From Cyanobacteria bacterium FACHB-DQ100 (GTDB lineage: Bacteria; Cyanobacteriota; Cyanobacteriia; Leptolyngbyales; Leptolyngbyaceae): a stretch of DNA of 64,000 bases. This document shows, piece after piece, positions 27,390 through 36,887 of the stretch. Made by a program: the position numbers and the translations under genes. The notes beneath the pieces are model-generated. The model was not told the origin of the DNA. It worked only from the letters and a program-made list of their open reading frames with translations, and did no database searches. Each line of letters opens with the position of its first letter. Position 1 is the stretch's first letter. The stretch spans positions 186,001-250,000 of the forward strand of contig JACJNW010000032.1 of assembly GCA_014695195.1 (NCBI GenBank), in the 5' to 3' direction.

Positions 27390-28315
27390 TGGGAATCTTA
27401 AGAAGACGCGACTGTTTTGCGGAATCAATTTATCCAGGACGAAGCCATTTCAAACACCTGCTACTCCCCCCCAGGGGTCGAGTCCAAATAATTTTCAGTG
27501 CTGCACCTTTAAATCCTGGAAATGAAGATTCCAAAAGTGATGTCTGCTGAAAAGGTGGGGGTCGATCGATGAGCAGAAAAATGGGTTTGTTCTTTCTGAT
27601 TATGCATTGGGATGAATGACCCACTTCTTTTGTTGCAGAACGTGATGTAAAAAGTGCAAAAAAGCATCAACAAGTTACAAAAGAATTAAAATTACTCCTT
27701 TAAAACTGTCCAGGAATACTGGCATTCTTGAAGCGGTGAGGTGATTCATCCTTATGTTTTTATTGATCGATAGCCTTCTGACCACTCAGAAGTTGGTTTT
27801 TTGGCTCCTACCCTTATGCTTCAGAAGAATTTCTAGGAGTTCATCAAATAATTGATGAACTTGTAACAGCAACGCTCAGTAGAGTAGTGTCGAATGCAAA
27901 GAATTCCTGGTTTCTTGAATCAAACGTCCTTTTCAGAATTCTTCTCAAATCGATCGTGATAATTTGAATCCTCAAGAATTCCCCAAACCCCATCGAAGCG
28001 AATTAGAAAATCTGCTTCACACTGATCCTGATAGAAGTTATACGTTTCTGCTCTGATGGGTATTCAACTGGCTTAAACCGGCACGTCCCTCAAAAAAGGT
28101 GTATTTTTACGGAGCCTAATTCAACAGATAGCAAGTATATTACAAAATATTGTGGACTTAAAGAAGCCCAAGCTGAGGTAACAGCAGAATCTCGTTAATC
28201 CACAAATTGAGTTCAGCTAACCTACTTGAAAGCGTGATTTATAGCTATTGATGTTGGATCAAGTTAGTCAGCTCATCTTCTCAGTGCCATAATTTTGTTT
28301 CCAGGAACATAAAGT
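27390..28315. other. Gene-poor stretch with possible remnants
   Basis: About 900 bases without a credible complete gene. Short open stretches near 28050-28195 (for example SKYITKYCGLKEAQAEV) may be debris of a decayed ORF. No attC, tRNA or IS end was recognised. Confidence 0.4.
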
Positions 28316-28942
28316 ATGAATCATGTTAATACAACGAGGTTCTATTGGGAGCAACAGGAAGATAACAGTAATGGGATGTTACTGAACCCTGATGCTGCAG
28401 TTATCGATGAACTGGAGAAGCAAGAAATCATCGGTTATCTACCTCCGCTGGAAGGAGCTGAAGTTTTAGAGTTGGCTGCAGGCATCGGACGCTACACAGC
28501 TTTTTTTGCTAGTGTAGCCGATCACGTTACGGCTGTAGATTTTGTCGAAAAATTCATCAAGAGAAATCAAGAAATTAATAGAGCATCTTCAAACATCACT
28601 TACTACTGTAGAAATGTTATGGAGGTGAACTTTGATACTGGTAAATTTGATTTCATTTTTATTAATTGGTTGCTCATGTATCTAGAGGATCATGAAGTGC
28701 AGCTACTGGTTCAACGTATGTACCAATGGATTAAGTTGAATGGAAGCCTTTTTGTTAGAGAAAGTTGCTTTACTTCTTCAAATCCTGACCGTATACATCC
28801 CCACACCTACTACAGAAGCTCGAACTTCTACTTGAATCTGTTCAGTCAACACTTTAAACTTGTCTCTCATGGCAACATCTCAGTGTATGAGAAGAAGTAT
28901 CAGAATCCCAATCAATTGTATTGGCTATTCCAAAAAAACTAG
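28316..28942 (+). CDS. Phosphoethanolamine N-methyltransferase-like SAM methyltransferase
   Basis: 208 residues. Motif I is VLELAAGIGRYTAFFA (about 50-65), then VTAVDF and the block FIFINWLLMYLEDHEVQLLV and LNGSLFVRESCF. The NWLLMYL and RESCF segments are characteristic of plant and nematode phosphoethanolamine methyltransferases, where a conserved HYR-type Tyr pair follows (here HTYYRSSNFYLNLF). The likely reaction is stepwise methylation of phosphoethanolamine toward phosphocholine, or methylation of a similar amine. AGGA lies upstream. It converges, with a 14-base gap, on the HAD gene. Substrate is inferred from motif likeness only. Confidence 0.72.
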   Translation: MNHVNTTRFYWEQQEDNSNGMLLNPDAAVIDELEKQEIIGYLPPLEGAEVLELAAGIGRYTAFFASVADHVTAVDFVEKFIKRNQEINRASSNITYYCRNVMEVNFDTGKFDFIFINWLLMYLEDHEVQLLVQRMYQWIKLNGSLFVRESCFTSSNPDRIHPHTYYRSSNFYLNLFSQHFKLVSHGNISVYEKKYQNPNQLYWLFQKN

Positions 28943-28956
28943 TTCTTTCTAGTGCC

Positions 28957-29775
28957 TTAGAGCTTAGAATCAACTAAGGAGACAATCATATGAGGAGTAA
29001 GCTCTTTCACAGACTGTAAAACTACGTTCGCTCCTGCTTCAATTAGCGTTTTTTCATACGCTTGGGCCGTTGAATCTGCTTTCTGAACGTGCGGTGGTAG
29101 GACACCAATGCTTAACCACTTCCGATCAGGTACAACAAGGCGAGATCGATGTATGGTTTCTACTTCGGCTGTTGTATCTCCTACAAATATCACTGGAATG
29201 GAATTGTCTAGTCTTCCTACACACTCTAGCTGATTAACTACTGACAACAGATTTGTTGGATCAGGTTTGCCAGGGCCATCTTCAAAAGCCGCTATAGTTG
29301 GAGAAGCGAGTTTGAGGCGGCTTTCGAGAACATAACTAGCAGATCGTCGAGTTGTTCCAGTGAAAAATCCCCAAGGAATGCCAAATCGCTTCAATTGGTC
29401 AAAGTAATCTCGATCGACTAGTAGTGTTTCTTGGTAAACGTAGCCTAAATTACTTCCTGAGTTCTGCCCCCAATAGCAACCTTCAAAAAATTCAACTAAT
29501 GCTTCATAATTCAGTTCAATCTGTCCTCTAGAATACCCTTGACCCTCGAAATAGCGGTAGATAAGTTCTTGAGAGGCAAGCCAATCGTTATTCCAAGTTC
29601 CCTCTGCTGTGAGTATATCAATGTCTTCTAAGGTGGGACAGTAAACTCCATCAGTGAAATGCACAACAGTATCAGCCATTGCTCGGAAATGAGAACTAGC
29701 AGCATCTCGAATGACACCATCAACGTCAAAAATAACAATGGCTGGAGTATGGGAATGAGCAGAAGATTTCGACAT
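28957..29775 (-). CDS. HAD-family phosphatase
   Basis: 272 residues. HAD motif I is IFDVDGVIRD (Asp17, Asp19), motif II is FFTGTTRRSA, motif III lies in FEDGPGKPDP and motif IV is VIFVGDTTAEVE. A helical cap (about 30-130) makes it a subfamily I phosphatase, resembling the TIGR01548-type HAD group of cyanobacteria. It should remove phosphate from a small metabolite. It is downstream of the PLP enzyme gene (109-base gap, same strand) and convergent with the methyltransferase. Confidence 0.8.
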   Translation of the reverse strand: MSKSSAHSHTPAIVIFDVDGVIRDAASSHFRAMADTVVHFTDGVYCPTLEDIDILTAEGTWNNDWLASQELIYRYFEGQGYSRGQIELNYEALVEFFEGCYWGQNSGSNLGYVYQETLLVDRDYFDQLKRFGIPWGFFTGTTRRSASYVLESRLKLASPTIAAFEDGPGKPDPTNLLSVVNQLECVGRLDNSIPVIFVGDTTAEVETIHRSRLVVPDRKWLSIGVLPPHVQKADSTAQAYEKTLIEAGANVVLQSVKELTPHMIVSLVDSKL

Positions 29776-29884
29776 ATAGGCTCAAGCTCATAATTAGCTT
29801 GAAGGAAATGTTGTACATAAGCCCGGCTAGAAATTTTAGGAACTCAGCCTGAACCAAATTCTGTGCTTTCCACCTAGCAAGATA

Positions 29885-31093
29885 CTATGCAGCTTGCATA
29901 GCTACTTCATAATCATACTCAAGTGGAAGGCTGTAAATACTGTTTATCGCATTGATAATTGCTTGATTCTCTCCTTTAGTTCTGGCAGCAATTCTGACAA
30001 ACTGCCCGTCTAGCCCAATCTTATCTGAGCAGCTTCTAGTGTAGATATGATGCTGAACAAGCATTTTAATAAAGAAGTCAGCAGCACGGGAACCATCGAT
30101 CAGTTCAACGAGAGCAAAATTTGCCATACTGGGATACACTTTTATGCTAGGAATTTTTGAAAGATTCTTAAAAAAGGTTTGAGCTTCCTGGACATACTGG
30201 ACTCTAACCTTTTCATATTCCCGCGAAAACTCTTCTCTCGCATAGAGATTGAAAAAGTACTGGGCTAACCCAGATACATTCCATAGGTATCCATTCTTGA
30301 GCAGATAGTTGACTTTAGCTTCGCTCATCACTGCATAACCAGCGCGAATACCAGCAATGCCAAAATCCTTGGACATGCTTTTGATAATAATCAAGTTGTT
30401 GAAGTGTCTAGATAACTCTAGGGCGCTCCTAAATTTGTTCACACGTTCTTCAAAGGAAAAGTGAATGAAGCTTTCATCAATGATGATGTTGTCTACTTCC
30501 CTTAGTTCCTCTAGTAAATGCTGAATTTCTGCAAATCCAATATACCCGCCATCTGGATTGTTTGGATTAATCAATACGACAGTGTCTGGTTTCTCTCGCT
30601 TTATGGTTTGAAGATAAGAATCTATATCTAATCTAAAGTTGTTGTCCTTGTCGAGCTTAAAATAAAGCACCTGAACATCATCTTTTGCAAACTCGTAATA
30701 GGATGAAAACGTTGGGATATTCACCAAAATCTTCTTGGTTGTGAAGTTGTGGATGACTGCTTGAATAATTTCGGCGGCTCCATTACCAACAAAGATTTTT
30801 CCCGTAGGCACATCTAAATGCTCTTCTAGAGCGCTCGCAATTACCTGATTTTGGGACGGGTAGAACTCCAAGAAGTCTCTTAACCTTCCAGTGTCAATTA
30901 GCTCGCGCCTGAGAAAGTTCAGAAATAATTCTGTTGCATAAGGGTTAGACAAATAGCAGGCATCAATCTTGACCCTTAGCTCAGGGAGATTTTCAAAGAG
31001 CGTAAACACGCTTGGAGAATGAGATCCTGCTTTTGACTTCATTTCAGCAATGCTTGCTGCGATCGCTTTTTCTTGCTCAGTTAGAATTAACAT
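29885..31093 (-). CDS. PLP-dependent fold-type I enzyme (HisC/CobD-like aminotransferase or decarboxylase)
   Basis: 402 residues. PLP-binding features are NGAAEIIQAVI, the NPNNPDGG loop, Asp206 in IIDESF and the Schiff-base lysine in IKSMSKDFGIAG (Lys242); the late Arg in RIAARTK binds the substrate carboxylate. The HisC branch also contains CobD, a threonine-phosphate decarboxylase, so either transamination or decarboxylation is possible. GGAG lies 8 bases before the ATG. Neighbours are a HAD phosphatase downstream and a sensor kinase upstream. If it decarboxylated phosphoserine it would feed the neighbouring methyltransferase; that is speculation. Confidence 0.8.
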   Translation of the reverse strand: MLILTEQEKAIAASIAEMKSKAGSHSPSVFTLFENLPELRVKIDACYLSNPYATELFLNFLRRELIDTGRLRDFLEFYPSQNQVIASALEEHLDVPTGKIFVGNGAAEIIQAVIHNFTTKKILVNIPTFSSYYEFAKDDVQVLYFKLDKDNNFRLDIDSYLQTIKREKPDTVVLINPNNPDGGYIGFAEIQHLLEELREVDNIIIDESFIHFSFEERVNKFRSALELSRHFNNLIIIKSMSKDFGIAGIRAGYAVMSEAKVNYLLKNGYLWNVSGLAQYFFNLYAREEFSREYEKVRVQYVQEAQTFFKNLSKIPSIKVYPSMANFALVELIDGSRAADFFIKMLVQHHIYTRSCSDKIGLDGQFVRIAARTKGENQAIINAINSIYSLPLEYDYEVAMQAA

Positions 31094-31157
31094 GATTAAG
31101 GCTCCACTTTTTCAGATAAACAACGCGGGTAGGTGTTAGTTTTGGAAGCTTGGAAAA

Positions 31158-33416
31158 CTAAGGCTTTCGGTGATTTTCAGCTTTATTCGTGAGCTGTTTG
31201 CCAAGATGAATTGGGATTTTGATAACAAACTTTGTACCTTCTCCAGGAGTTGAGACACACTGCAATTCCCCTTGATGATTCTCTGTGATGATTTGGTAGC
31301 TGATTGACATTCCTAAGCCTGTTCCTTTGCCTACAGATTTTGTTGTAAAGAAAGGATCAAACAAGCGTTTCTTTGTTTCTTCCAGCATTCCCGGACCATT
31401 ATCGATAATCTCAATTTCGATCCAGCCAGAGCGTGCTTGCTTTGTCACAATTTTAATAATTGCCGCTTGTCCTGCTGAGGAGAGCTTGTCTTGATATTCC
31501 TCTAGGGCATCGATCGCATTAGCAAGAATATTCATGAATACCTGATTAAGCTGACCAACATAACACTCGACTAATGGTAGGTTACCGTACTCCTTAATAA
31601 CCTGTACTGGAAGACGATCGGATGTACCTTTCAAGCGGTTTTGCAATATCATCAGCGTGCTATCTAAACCCTCATGAATGTCAGCATCTTTAATCTCAGC
31701 CTCGTCAAGGCGAGAGAAACTGCGAAGAGATCTGACAATTTCTTTGATTCGGGATGTTCCTATCTCCATTGAAGAGAGAAGATTCGGGAAGTCTTCTGCT
31801 AAAAACTCCAAATCAATCTCTTCTGCTTTTCTCTGAATCATCAAAGGTTGTCGCTCGAATTGCGCTTGATAAAGACATAGAAGTTCCAATAATTCCTGTA
31901 CGTATTGACTGGCATGAGTGAGATTGCCGTGGATAAAATTAACTGGATTATTAATTTCATGTGCCACTCCAGCAACGAGTTGTCCTAGGCTTGACATCTT
32001 CTCGCTATGCACCAATTGAGCTTGAGTTTCCTGCAATTCGCGCAAAGCTTCTTCTAAGCGCAGGTTTCTATCATTCAGCTCTTTTGTTCGTTGCTCAACG
32101 CGCACTTCTAGCTCTTCATTCGTAGTTTTTAATGTGCTAAACGACTCTCGTAATCTTTGTGCCATTAGGCTGAAGGAATGTGCTAGAAAATCTAGTTCGT
32201 CTATGTTTCCTCTTAGTAAAAAGGAAGATTGCTTTTCGTCGGAACTAGTTGTAGAAGAAATTGAATAAGTTACAGTTTCCATCGCATTGGCTGTCGCTAA
32301 ATCGCTACATTCCTTCAGAATGGGCTGTAAACGTTGATTGAGGCGGTGGACAAATAAGGCGACAACTAATGCCAGCAAAACTCCAGCTCCTAGTGCTCCA
32401 GTGAGTGTTCCAACTAGCACAGGCCCTAAAACCACAGATTGAGGAACTGCGGCAATCATTAACCAATTAGTCGCAGGGATTCTTTGATAAGCCCAGAAAA
32501 TACCATCTGACTGGATCAGTCCTGATTGATCTGCCTGAATCTGATTCCAAATAGACTTTAGTGCTGGTACTTCTTGATAACTTGCTCGAACTTTAGCCTT
32601 TTCAGAATTAGGAGGATACGCGAGTAGTTTGCCTTGCTCACTCAATATAATAAAGTAGCCTCCGCCGGAAGTTACAGAACTTTTTACTTGATTTCCCAGA
32701 GCAGTTACATTAACATCAGCTCCAGCGACACCAAGCATTTTGCCGGTGTTATCAAAGAAAGGGTTTAAGAGGCTTGTCATTGTAATCCCATACCAGTCGT
32801 ATGGTTCTATCCAAACCGCCTTTCTGGTTGCAACAGGAGTTTTGTAGTAATCCTGCTCTGGATATTTATCGTCAACGGCTAAATCTGCATAACGAATTGA
32901 GTTGTGAGGAGCTGGAAGCAACTGTCCGACTGCTCCCGGAACTCCTTGATCAGCGTAAAAGTAGGGCCAATACCACTGAGAATCGGGCGTAATTGCGAAG
33001 GGAGTTTGCCCAAAACCAGCCGCCATCATTAGACTTGGGCGTTTTTGAAAGACTTCAAAAACGATTTGTTTATATGCATCTGGATCATTAATTCCCAAAC
33101 GTTGCATATTTTTGATTGCTGCTGACATGGTAATCATGGAAGTTTCCGTTTGGGAAAGCAGACCATCAATTGCTTCAACTTGGGTGCTAAGTGTGCCTTG
33201 AATCTCAGTTTTTATTCGGTTCTCCGATACAACATAGAAGAAGTAAGATAAGCAGGTTAATCCAACTAAAGCACTGCCTAAAACATTAAGAAAAAGCCTG
33301 GAACCAATAGAGTTCAGACCTAAAAAAACCAATTTAGAAGATTTTTGCGATTCTGCATTGGTACCACAACGTTGCTTGAGCACAGAAGATCCCATGACGT
33401 GAATATCGAGTTGCAA
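31158..33416 (-). CDS. dCache-HAMP sensor histidine kinase
   Basis: 752 residues. First membrane segment about 40-63, a double-Cache ligand-binding region about 64-330 (YWPYFYADQG, KAVWIEPYDWYGITMTSLLNPF, GVAGADV), second segment about 330-352 (GTLTGALGAGVLLALVVALFV), HAMP and coiled coil to about 470. HisKA is GQLVAGVAHEINNPVNF (His near 486) and the HATPase has NILANAIDAL, DNGPGM, FDPFFTTK and GTGLGMSIS. It senses an extracytoplasmic small molecule, often an amino acid or amine in this domain class. It lies 64 bases upstream of the PLP gene on the same strand, so it may control or be co-transcribed with it. Confidence 0.9.
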   Translation of the reverse strand: MQLDIHVMGSSVLKQRCGTNAESQKSSKLVFLGLNSIGSRLFLNVLGSALVGLTCLSYFFYVVSENRIKTEIQGTLSTQVEAIDGLLSQTETSMITMSAAIKNMQRLGINDPDAYKQIVFEVFQKRPSLMMAAGFGQTPFAITPDSQWYWPYFYADQGVPGAVGQLLPAPHNSIRYADLAVDDKYPEQDYYKTPVATRKAVWIEPYDWYGITMTSLLNPFFDNTGKMLGVAGADVNVTALGNQVKSSVTSGGGYFIILSEQGKLLAYPPNSEKAKVRASYQEVPALKSIWNQIQADQSGLIQSDGIFWAYQRIPATNWLMIAAVPQSVVLGPVLVGTLTGALGAGVLLALVVALFVHRLNQRLQPILKECSDLATANAMETVTYSISSTTSSDEKQSSFLLRGNIDELDFLAHSFSLMAQRLRESFSTLKTTNEELEVRVEQRTKELNDRNLRLEEALRELQETQAQLVHSEKMSSLGQLVAGVAHEINNPVNFIHGNLTHASQYVQELLELLCLYQAQFERQPLMIQRKAEEIDLEFLAEDFPNLLSSMEIGTSRIKEIVRSLRSFSRLDEAEIKDADIHEGLDSTLMILQNRLKGTSDRLPVQVIKEYGNLPLVECYVGQLNQVFMNILANAIDALEEYQDKLSSAGQAAIIKIVTKQARSGWIEIEIIDNGPGMLEETKKRLFDPFFTTKSVGKGTGLGMSISYQIITENHQGELQCVSTPGEGTKFVIKIPIHLGKQLTNKAENHRKP

Positions 33417-34150
33417 TTCTCAAGAAGATAAAGCCTTAATCTATTACAGTCTTGCAATGAGTTGCTTCATCAGCTAGCAGTCTGGTAGTTTTATTCCCAT
33501 ATTCCCTTGCAAGTCTTTCTACAACCTCTTAATGGAAGTATCCGAAGTTGAAAGCAGATGACCTTAAATGTATTTTCGCTAATTTTCTTGGCAAAAGAAT
33601 GAGCTATTCCACGTATTCAATATATGAATTTACGTAGAAGTAACCGTAGTAATACGGAAACGCTGCATTTGAACCTTAGACATGAAGACTTACCGCTTTT
33701 ATCGATTCATGCGCGATTCAAGATGCTCAAATTTCAATTAAAGGAGCGATGACAGAATTTATTATTGCGTGAAATTACTGAGTCCAAGTAACGATTGTAT
33801 AGTCAGGTCAAATCGCTCTAATAACATCAAATGGAAAGATAAATCAGCCAGTCATGCCCGTGGTGCTCAACCTAATGTCTCAAAAAGAGCAAACACTTCT
33901 GATGCATCTTTCAAAAACTGAACTTCCCTTGCTTATAGCAACTAAAGACGTTTCTCTAAGATAGAAGTGCTTTATAGAGCGCTTTTTCCATTGAATTTCA
34001 TAGGATGTTGAAGCAGGTTAGGTTAGAACCGACATGACATGTCTATAGCTAACTCAGATCTTTAATGGAATTTTTTAAAGAGCCGATAAAGGGTGAGATA
34101 GTAATGCTCGTTCCAGGAATAATGAGGCATGCCTCAGCCAACTTATCAAC
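33417..34150. other. Intergenic region, no gene seen
   Basis: About 730 AT-rich bases upstream of the sensor kinase gene. It should hold its promoter. No ORF, repeat family or RNA gene was recognised. Confidence 0.4.
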
Positions 34151-34608
34151 GTGAACAAGCAAATTGCCACGGGTACAGTCCTTGCACTAAGCAACCCAAT
34201 TATCAATGCAACTGCTAATGCTATTAGAGTTGCTAAAACTGGAACCGCGATCGCAACCTCACATCGAGCAGCCCATACCAGTGCTACAGCAGCCTAGGTT
34301 GGATTTGGCAGCATGAAAGCTGGCATGTTTGTGATGGGTGCTTTTCCTGTCATTGGGGACTGCTGATTCTTGATGCCATCTGTGGTCGCGATCCTGGAGT
34401 ACCAATGATTGATTGGTATGAAGAAGCCTGGAAGAGATATGAAGCCCAAGCTGAACTGGAGGAAATGAAGAAGACAGTCAAGGTAGATCCTGACCATCAA
34501 GTGAGGACAAAGCAAGCTGCTTCATTAAGCCAATTAAATGATCAGTTCCGAGCGCTTGAAGTTGAGCATGAGCTTTATTTAATGAAAAAAGAGTTGGGAC
34601 TTATCTAA
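34151..34608 (+). pseudogene. Decayed gene for a small membrane protein
   Basis: From the GTG at 34151 the frame reads NKQIATGTVLALSNPIIN ... SATAA, hits TAG at 34295, continues VGFGSMKAGMFVMGAFPVIG, then needs a one-base shift near 34357 to go on as LLILDAICGRDPGVP-MIDWYEEAWKRYE ... LYLMKKELGLI, ending at 34608. The continuous sense across stop and shift suggests one former protein of about 150 aa with a hydrophobic middle. The piece from 34405 alone is an open 67-codon frame. Confidence 0.6.
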
Positions 34609-34889
34609 TTGAGTGGACAAAGAATCCAAAATGGGAAGAAGTTGAAATGCTACTTCCCATTTTCTTTCACTTGAGTTAAGATTCTGGATGTTAACTGAGG
34701 TGAATTGAGTGCCTTAGAGGTCTGTCATAACCTATCTATTTTCTTTTCTAGAGAGTAATAGATAGTAAAAATAGTCTTGCGATAGCGGCTTTTTAAGCGC
34801 GGTGAACGTGGTGAGGATTAATTTCTTTCCGCAAGGTTTGGTTGTGGCAATAGCTGGTTGACAAGTTATCTCCAGAATTTTCTCCGCGC

Positions 34890-35030
34890 GCTTCTTGCAT
34901 CTCTTTTGCATTTCTTTTGCATTTCTTGATCATCTCCTTTGCACCTCATTGGGAAGTGAGATAGTCTTTCCATTTCTTTTGCACTCCAGCATTTTTTTGC
35001 TCCCTATGAGGTGCAAAGAAGTGCAAGAGC
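34890..35030. repeat. TTTTGCA-type iterons, partly at 11-bp spacing
   Basis: TTGCA occurs at 34895, 34906 and 34917 (exactly 11 bp apart), again at 34939 and 34978, and as the complement TGCAA at about 35012 and 35022 (11 or 10 bp apart). The consensus is CTTTTGCATTTC. One-helical-turn spacing is typical of ribbon-helix-helix operators, centromeres and replication iterons. A 57-residue ribbon-helix-helix-like gene starts at 35242. Confidence 0.65.
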
Positions 35031-35241
35031 GCCAAGCGGGAGTAATTTTGTGTCCCAATAGAGCTAAATCAGTTGGGGTTCAACCTACAGGATCGATCGC
35101 CCCAACCCAACCAGAATAAACTGAGTGCGCATATTTTTATTTATAAAGATGAGGAGCACTGAGCAGATTGGAGCAGCTTCAGTTTCTGTTCAGGAAGCAA
35201 TATGATTTTTATATTGGAAAAATCACAACTCAAATTTATAA

Positions 35242-35415
35242 ATGAGCCAAACATCGAAAAGAAAACGAGGTCGTCCCAAAATTCTGGCTAAATCTACAAC
35301 TTATACCTTTCAGATCGAGCAAGAGCTTTTGGATAAGATAAAGCAAGATGCCAAAGAAAAAGAAGTTCCAACTGGAATCTTAATCCGGCAGATATTAGCT
35401 GATAGATACCCTTAG
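35242..35415 (+). CDS. Ribbon-helix-helix (CopG-like) small DNA-binding protein
   Basis: 57 residues: a basic N-terminus (SKRKRGRPKI), a beta strand (TTYTFQIEQ) and two helices (ELLDKIKQDAKEKE and TGILIRQILADRY). This is the MetJ/Arc/CopG layout. Likely binds the TTTTGCA repeats upstream and represses itself or acts in plasmid copy control or partition. The lipoprotein gene starts 17 bases later. Too short to assign a named family. Confidence 0.72.
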   Translation: MSQTSKRKRGRPKILAKSTTYTFQIEQELLDKIKQDAKEKEVPTGILIRQILADRYP

Positions 35416-35431
35416 AATTGTTACCAGAACG

Positions 35432-35839
35432 ATGAGATTGAAACTTGGAATCATGGCTGCATTGCTAATTTTCATTTGGGGATGCAGCAGCGCCCCTTCG
35501 AATCAAGAACAGCTCAAACAATTAGAAAAACTTCAAGCAAGTCCGAAGGCATCAATCTCTTCATCTCCTAGTCCAACTGTTTCTGCTTCTCCCTCTCCAC
35601 CGATCGCTCCCTCAGCAGAGGCTTCTCCATCAATTGCGCCGGAACCTGAAAAGAAGTTGGATTCCCAGGAACAAGGAAAATCTCAACCTGTTGAACCGCA
35701 GCAGAACTCAAATGAAATTCCTTTGTTTGCCAATTGCAAAGAAGCAAAAGCAAATGGTTACAGCAATATCAGTGTCGCGGAGCATCCAGAGTATGCATCT
35801 AAGGATCGAGATAAGGATGGAATTGCTTGTGAATCTTAA
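35432..35839 (+). CDS. Lipoprotein with C-terminal Excalibur calcium-binding motif
   Basis: 135 residues. A lipobox signal (LIFIWGCSS) anchors it to a membrane. A Ser/Pro/Ala-rich linker (about 35-90) leads to an Excalibur domain: FANCKEAKANG ... DRDKDGIACE, with the paired Cys and DxDxDGxxCE calcium loop. The Excalibur motif is often fused to secreted nucleases, and the next gene is one, so the two may act together at the cell surface. Confidence 0.85.
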   Translation: MRLKLGIMAALLIFIWGCSSAPSNQEQLKQLEKLQASPKASISSSPSPTVSASPSPPIAPSAEASPSIAPEPEKKLDSQEQGKSQPVEPQQNSNEIPLFANCKEAKANGYSNISVAEHPEYASKDRDKDGIACES

Positions 35840-35887
35840 TTGTGACTGAGTGGGAATTCTAATATTGCGCCTTATTGACGTTAGACC

Positions 35888-36556
35888 ATGAAGAAAACAA
35901 TTCTTTTATCTGCGATCGCATCTCTGATAATTAGTCCTGCTGCGATTGCTCAATCTCGCACTCCTGCTACAATCCTTTCTGTGGGAGATGGAGACACCGT
36001 CCGAGTCAAAGAGGGCAACAGAACTGTGACTGTTCGATTATCCTGCATTGATGCACCAGAAATGGCGCAGCGCCCTTATGGAGAGGGAGCATCAGCAAGA
36101 CTCAAACAACTCTTGCCAGTGGGTCAATCAGTGCAATTGAGGACAATCACTATAGACAGATATGGTCGGAAAGTTGCTGAAGTTTTCAAAGGTGAGCAAT
36201 CAATCAATTTAGCAATGGTTGCAGAGGGACAAGCTGCTGCATATCGGCAGTATTTGAGTGGTTGCAACGCGGATCAATATTTGAAGGCTGAGGCTCGTGC
36301 GAAAAGTCAACGGTTAGGATTCTGGAATCAATCAAGACCAGTCATGCCTTGGGATTTTCGCAGAGGTGGGCAACGTGCTACTTCTAAAACAGTGGCTCAA
36401 CCTTCAAATAACTTTCCTGCTTGTGTGAATAGTGATTGCGATTGCAGTGACTTTAAAACTCAAGCTGAGGCTCAACGAGTTCTAGTTGCTTTTCCTGGCG
36501 ATCCATTTAGGTTAGATGGGGACAAGAATGGCAGAGCTTGTGAGAGGTTGCCTTGA
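35888..36556 (+). CDS. Secreted thermonuclease (SNase) with Excalibur domain
   Basis: 222 residues. Signal peptide (ILLSAIASLIISPAAIA), then a staphylococcal-nuclease-type domain (about 26-150): VGDGDTVRV, VRLSCIDAPEM with a catalytic-site Asp, and DRYGRKVAEV. The C-terminal part (about 178-222) is an Excalibur calcium motif (DCSDFKTQAEAQ ... DGDKNGRACE). It should cleave DNA or RNA outside the cytoplasm with calcium. It follows the Excalibur lipoprotein by 48 bases in the same direction, probably one operon. Confidence 0.9.
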   Translation: MKKTILLSAIASLIISPAAIAQSRTPATILSVGDGDTVRVKEGNRTVTVRLSCIDAPEMAQRPYGEGASARLKQLLPVGQSVQLRTITIDRYGRKVAEVFKGEQSINLAMVAEGQAAAYRQYLSGCNADQYLKAEARAKSQRLGFWNQSRPVMPWDFRRGGQRATSKTVAQPSNNFPACVNSDCDCSDFKTQAEAQRVLVAFPGDPFRLDGDKNGRACERLP

Positions 36557-36887
36557 GAGGATGTCTGAGAAGCAGAAAAGCTGTTTTCGAGTGTGGCGAC
36601 TGGATGGAACTTGGGGTAACTTTTACCCAACTGCATTCAAGTCATAGCAATTGGGTAAAAGCTGCTGCAATACCCTTCAATTTGGCTTCTGATTCTGAGC
36701 CAAAGCTGTACGTTAGATGTGGAGTATAGTCGTTGATTTAGATCACAATTTTGAGCAGTAATTATCACTAAAAAGGAGGGAACTATAGCAACTACGTAGT
36801 GTCTTTCAGCGTAGTTAATTCTTGGGATGTTTCTAAACAAGTCAAACACTCCTGAAATTATTCACCTTATTGCTGAGGAAAAGAATT

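Noticed and set aside
34895-35119. 74-codon ORF across the TTTTGCA iterons
   Set aside because: Its sequence follows the repeats, there is no ribosome site, and the composition is not protein-like.
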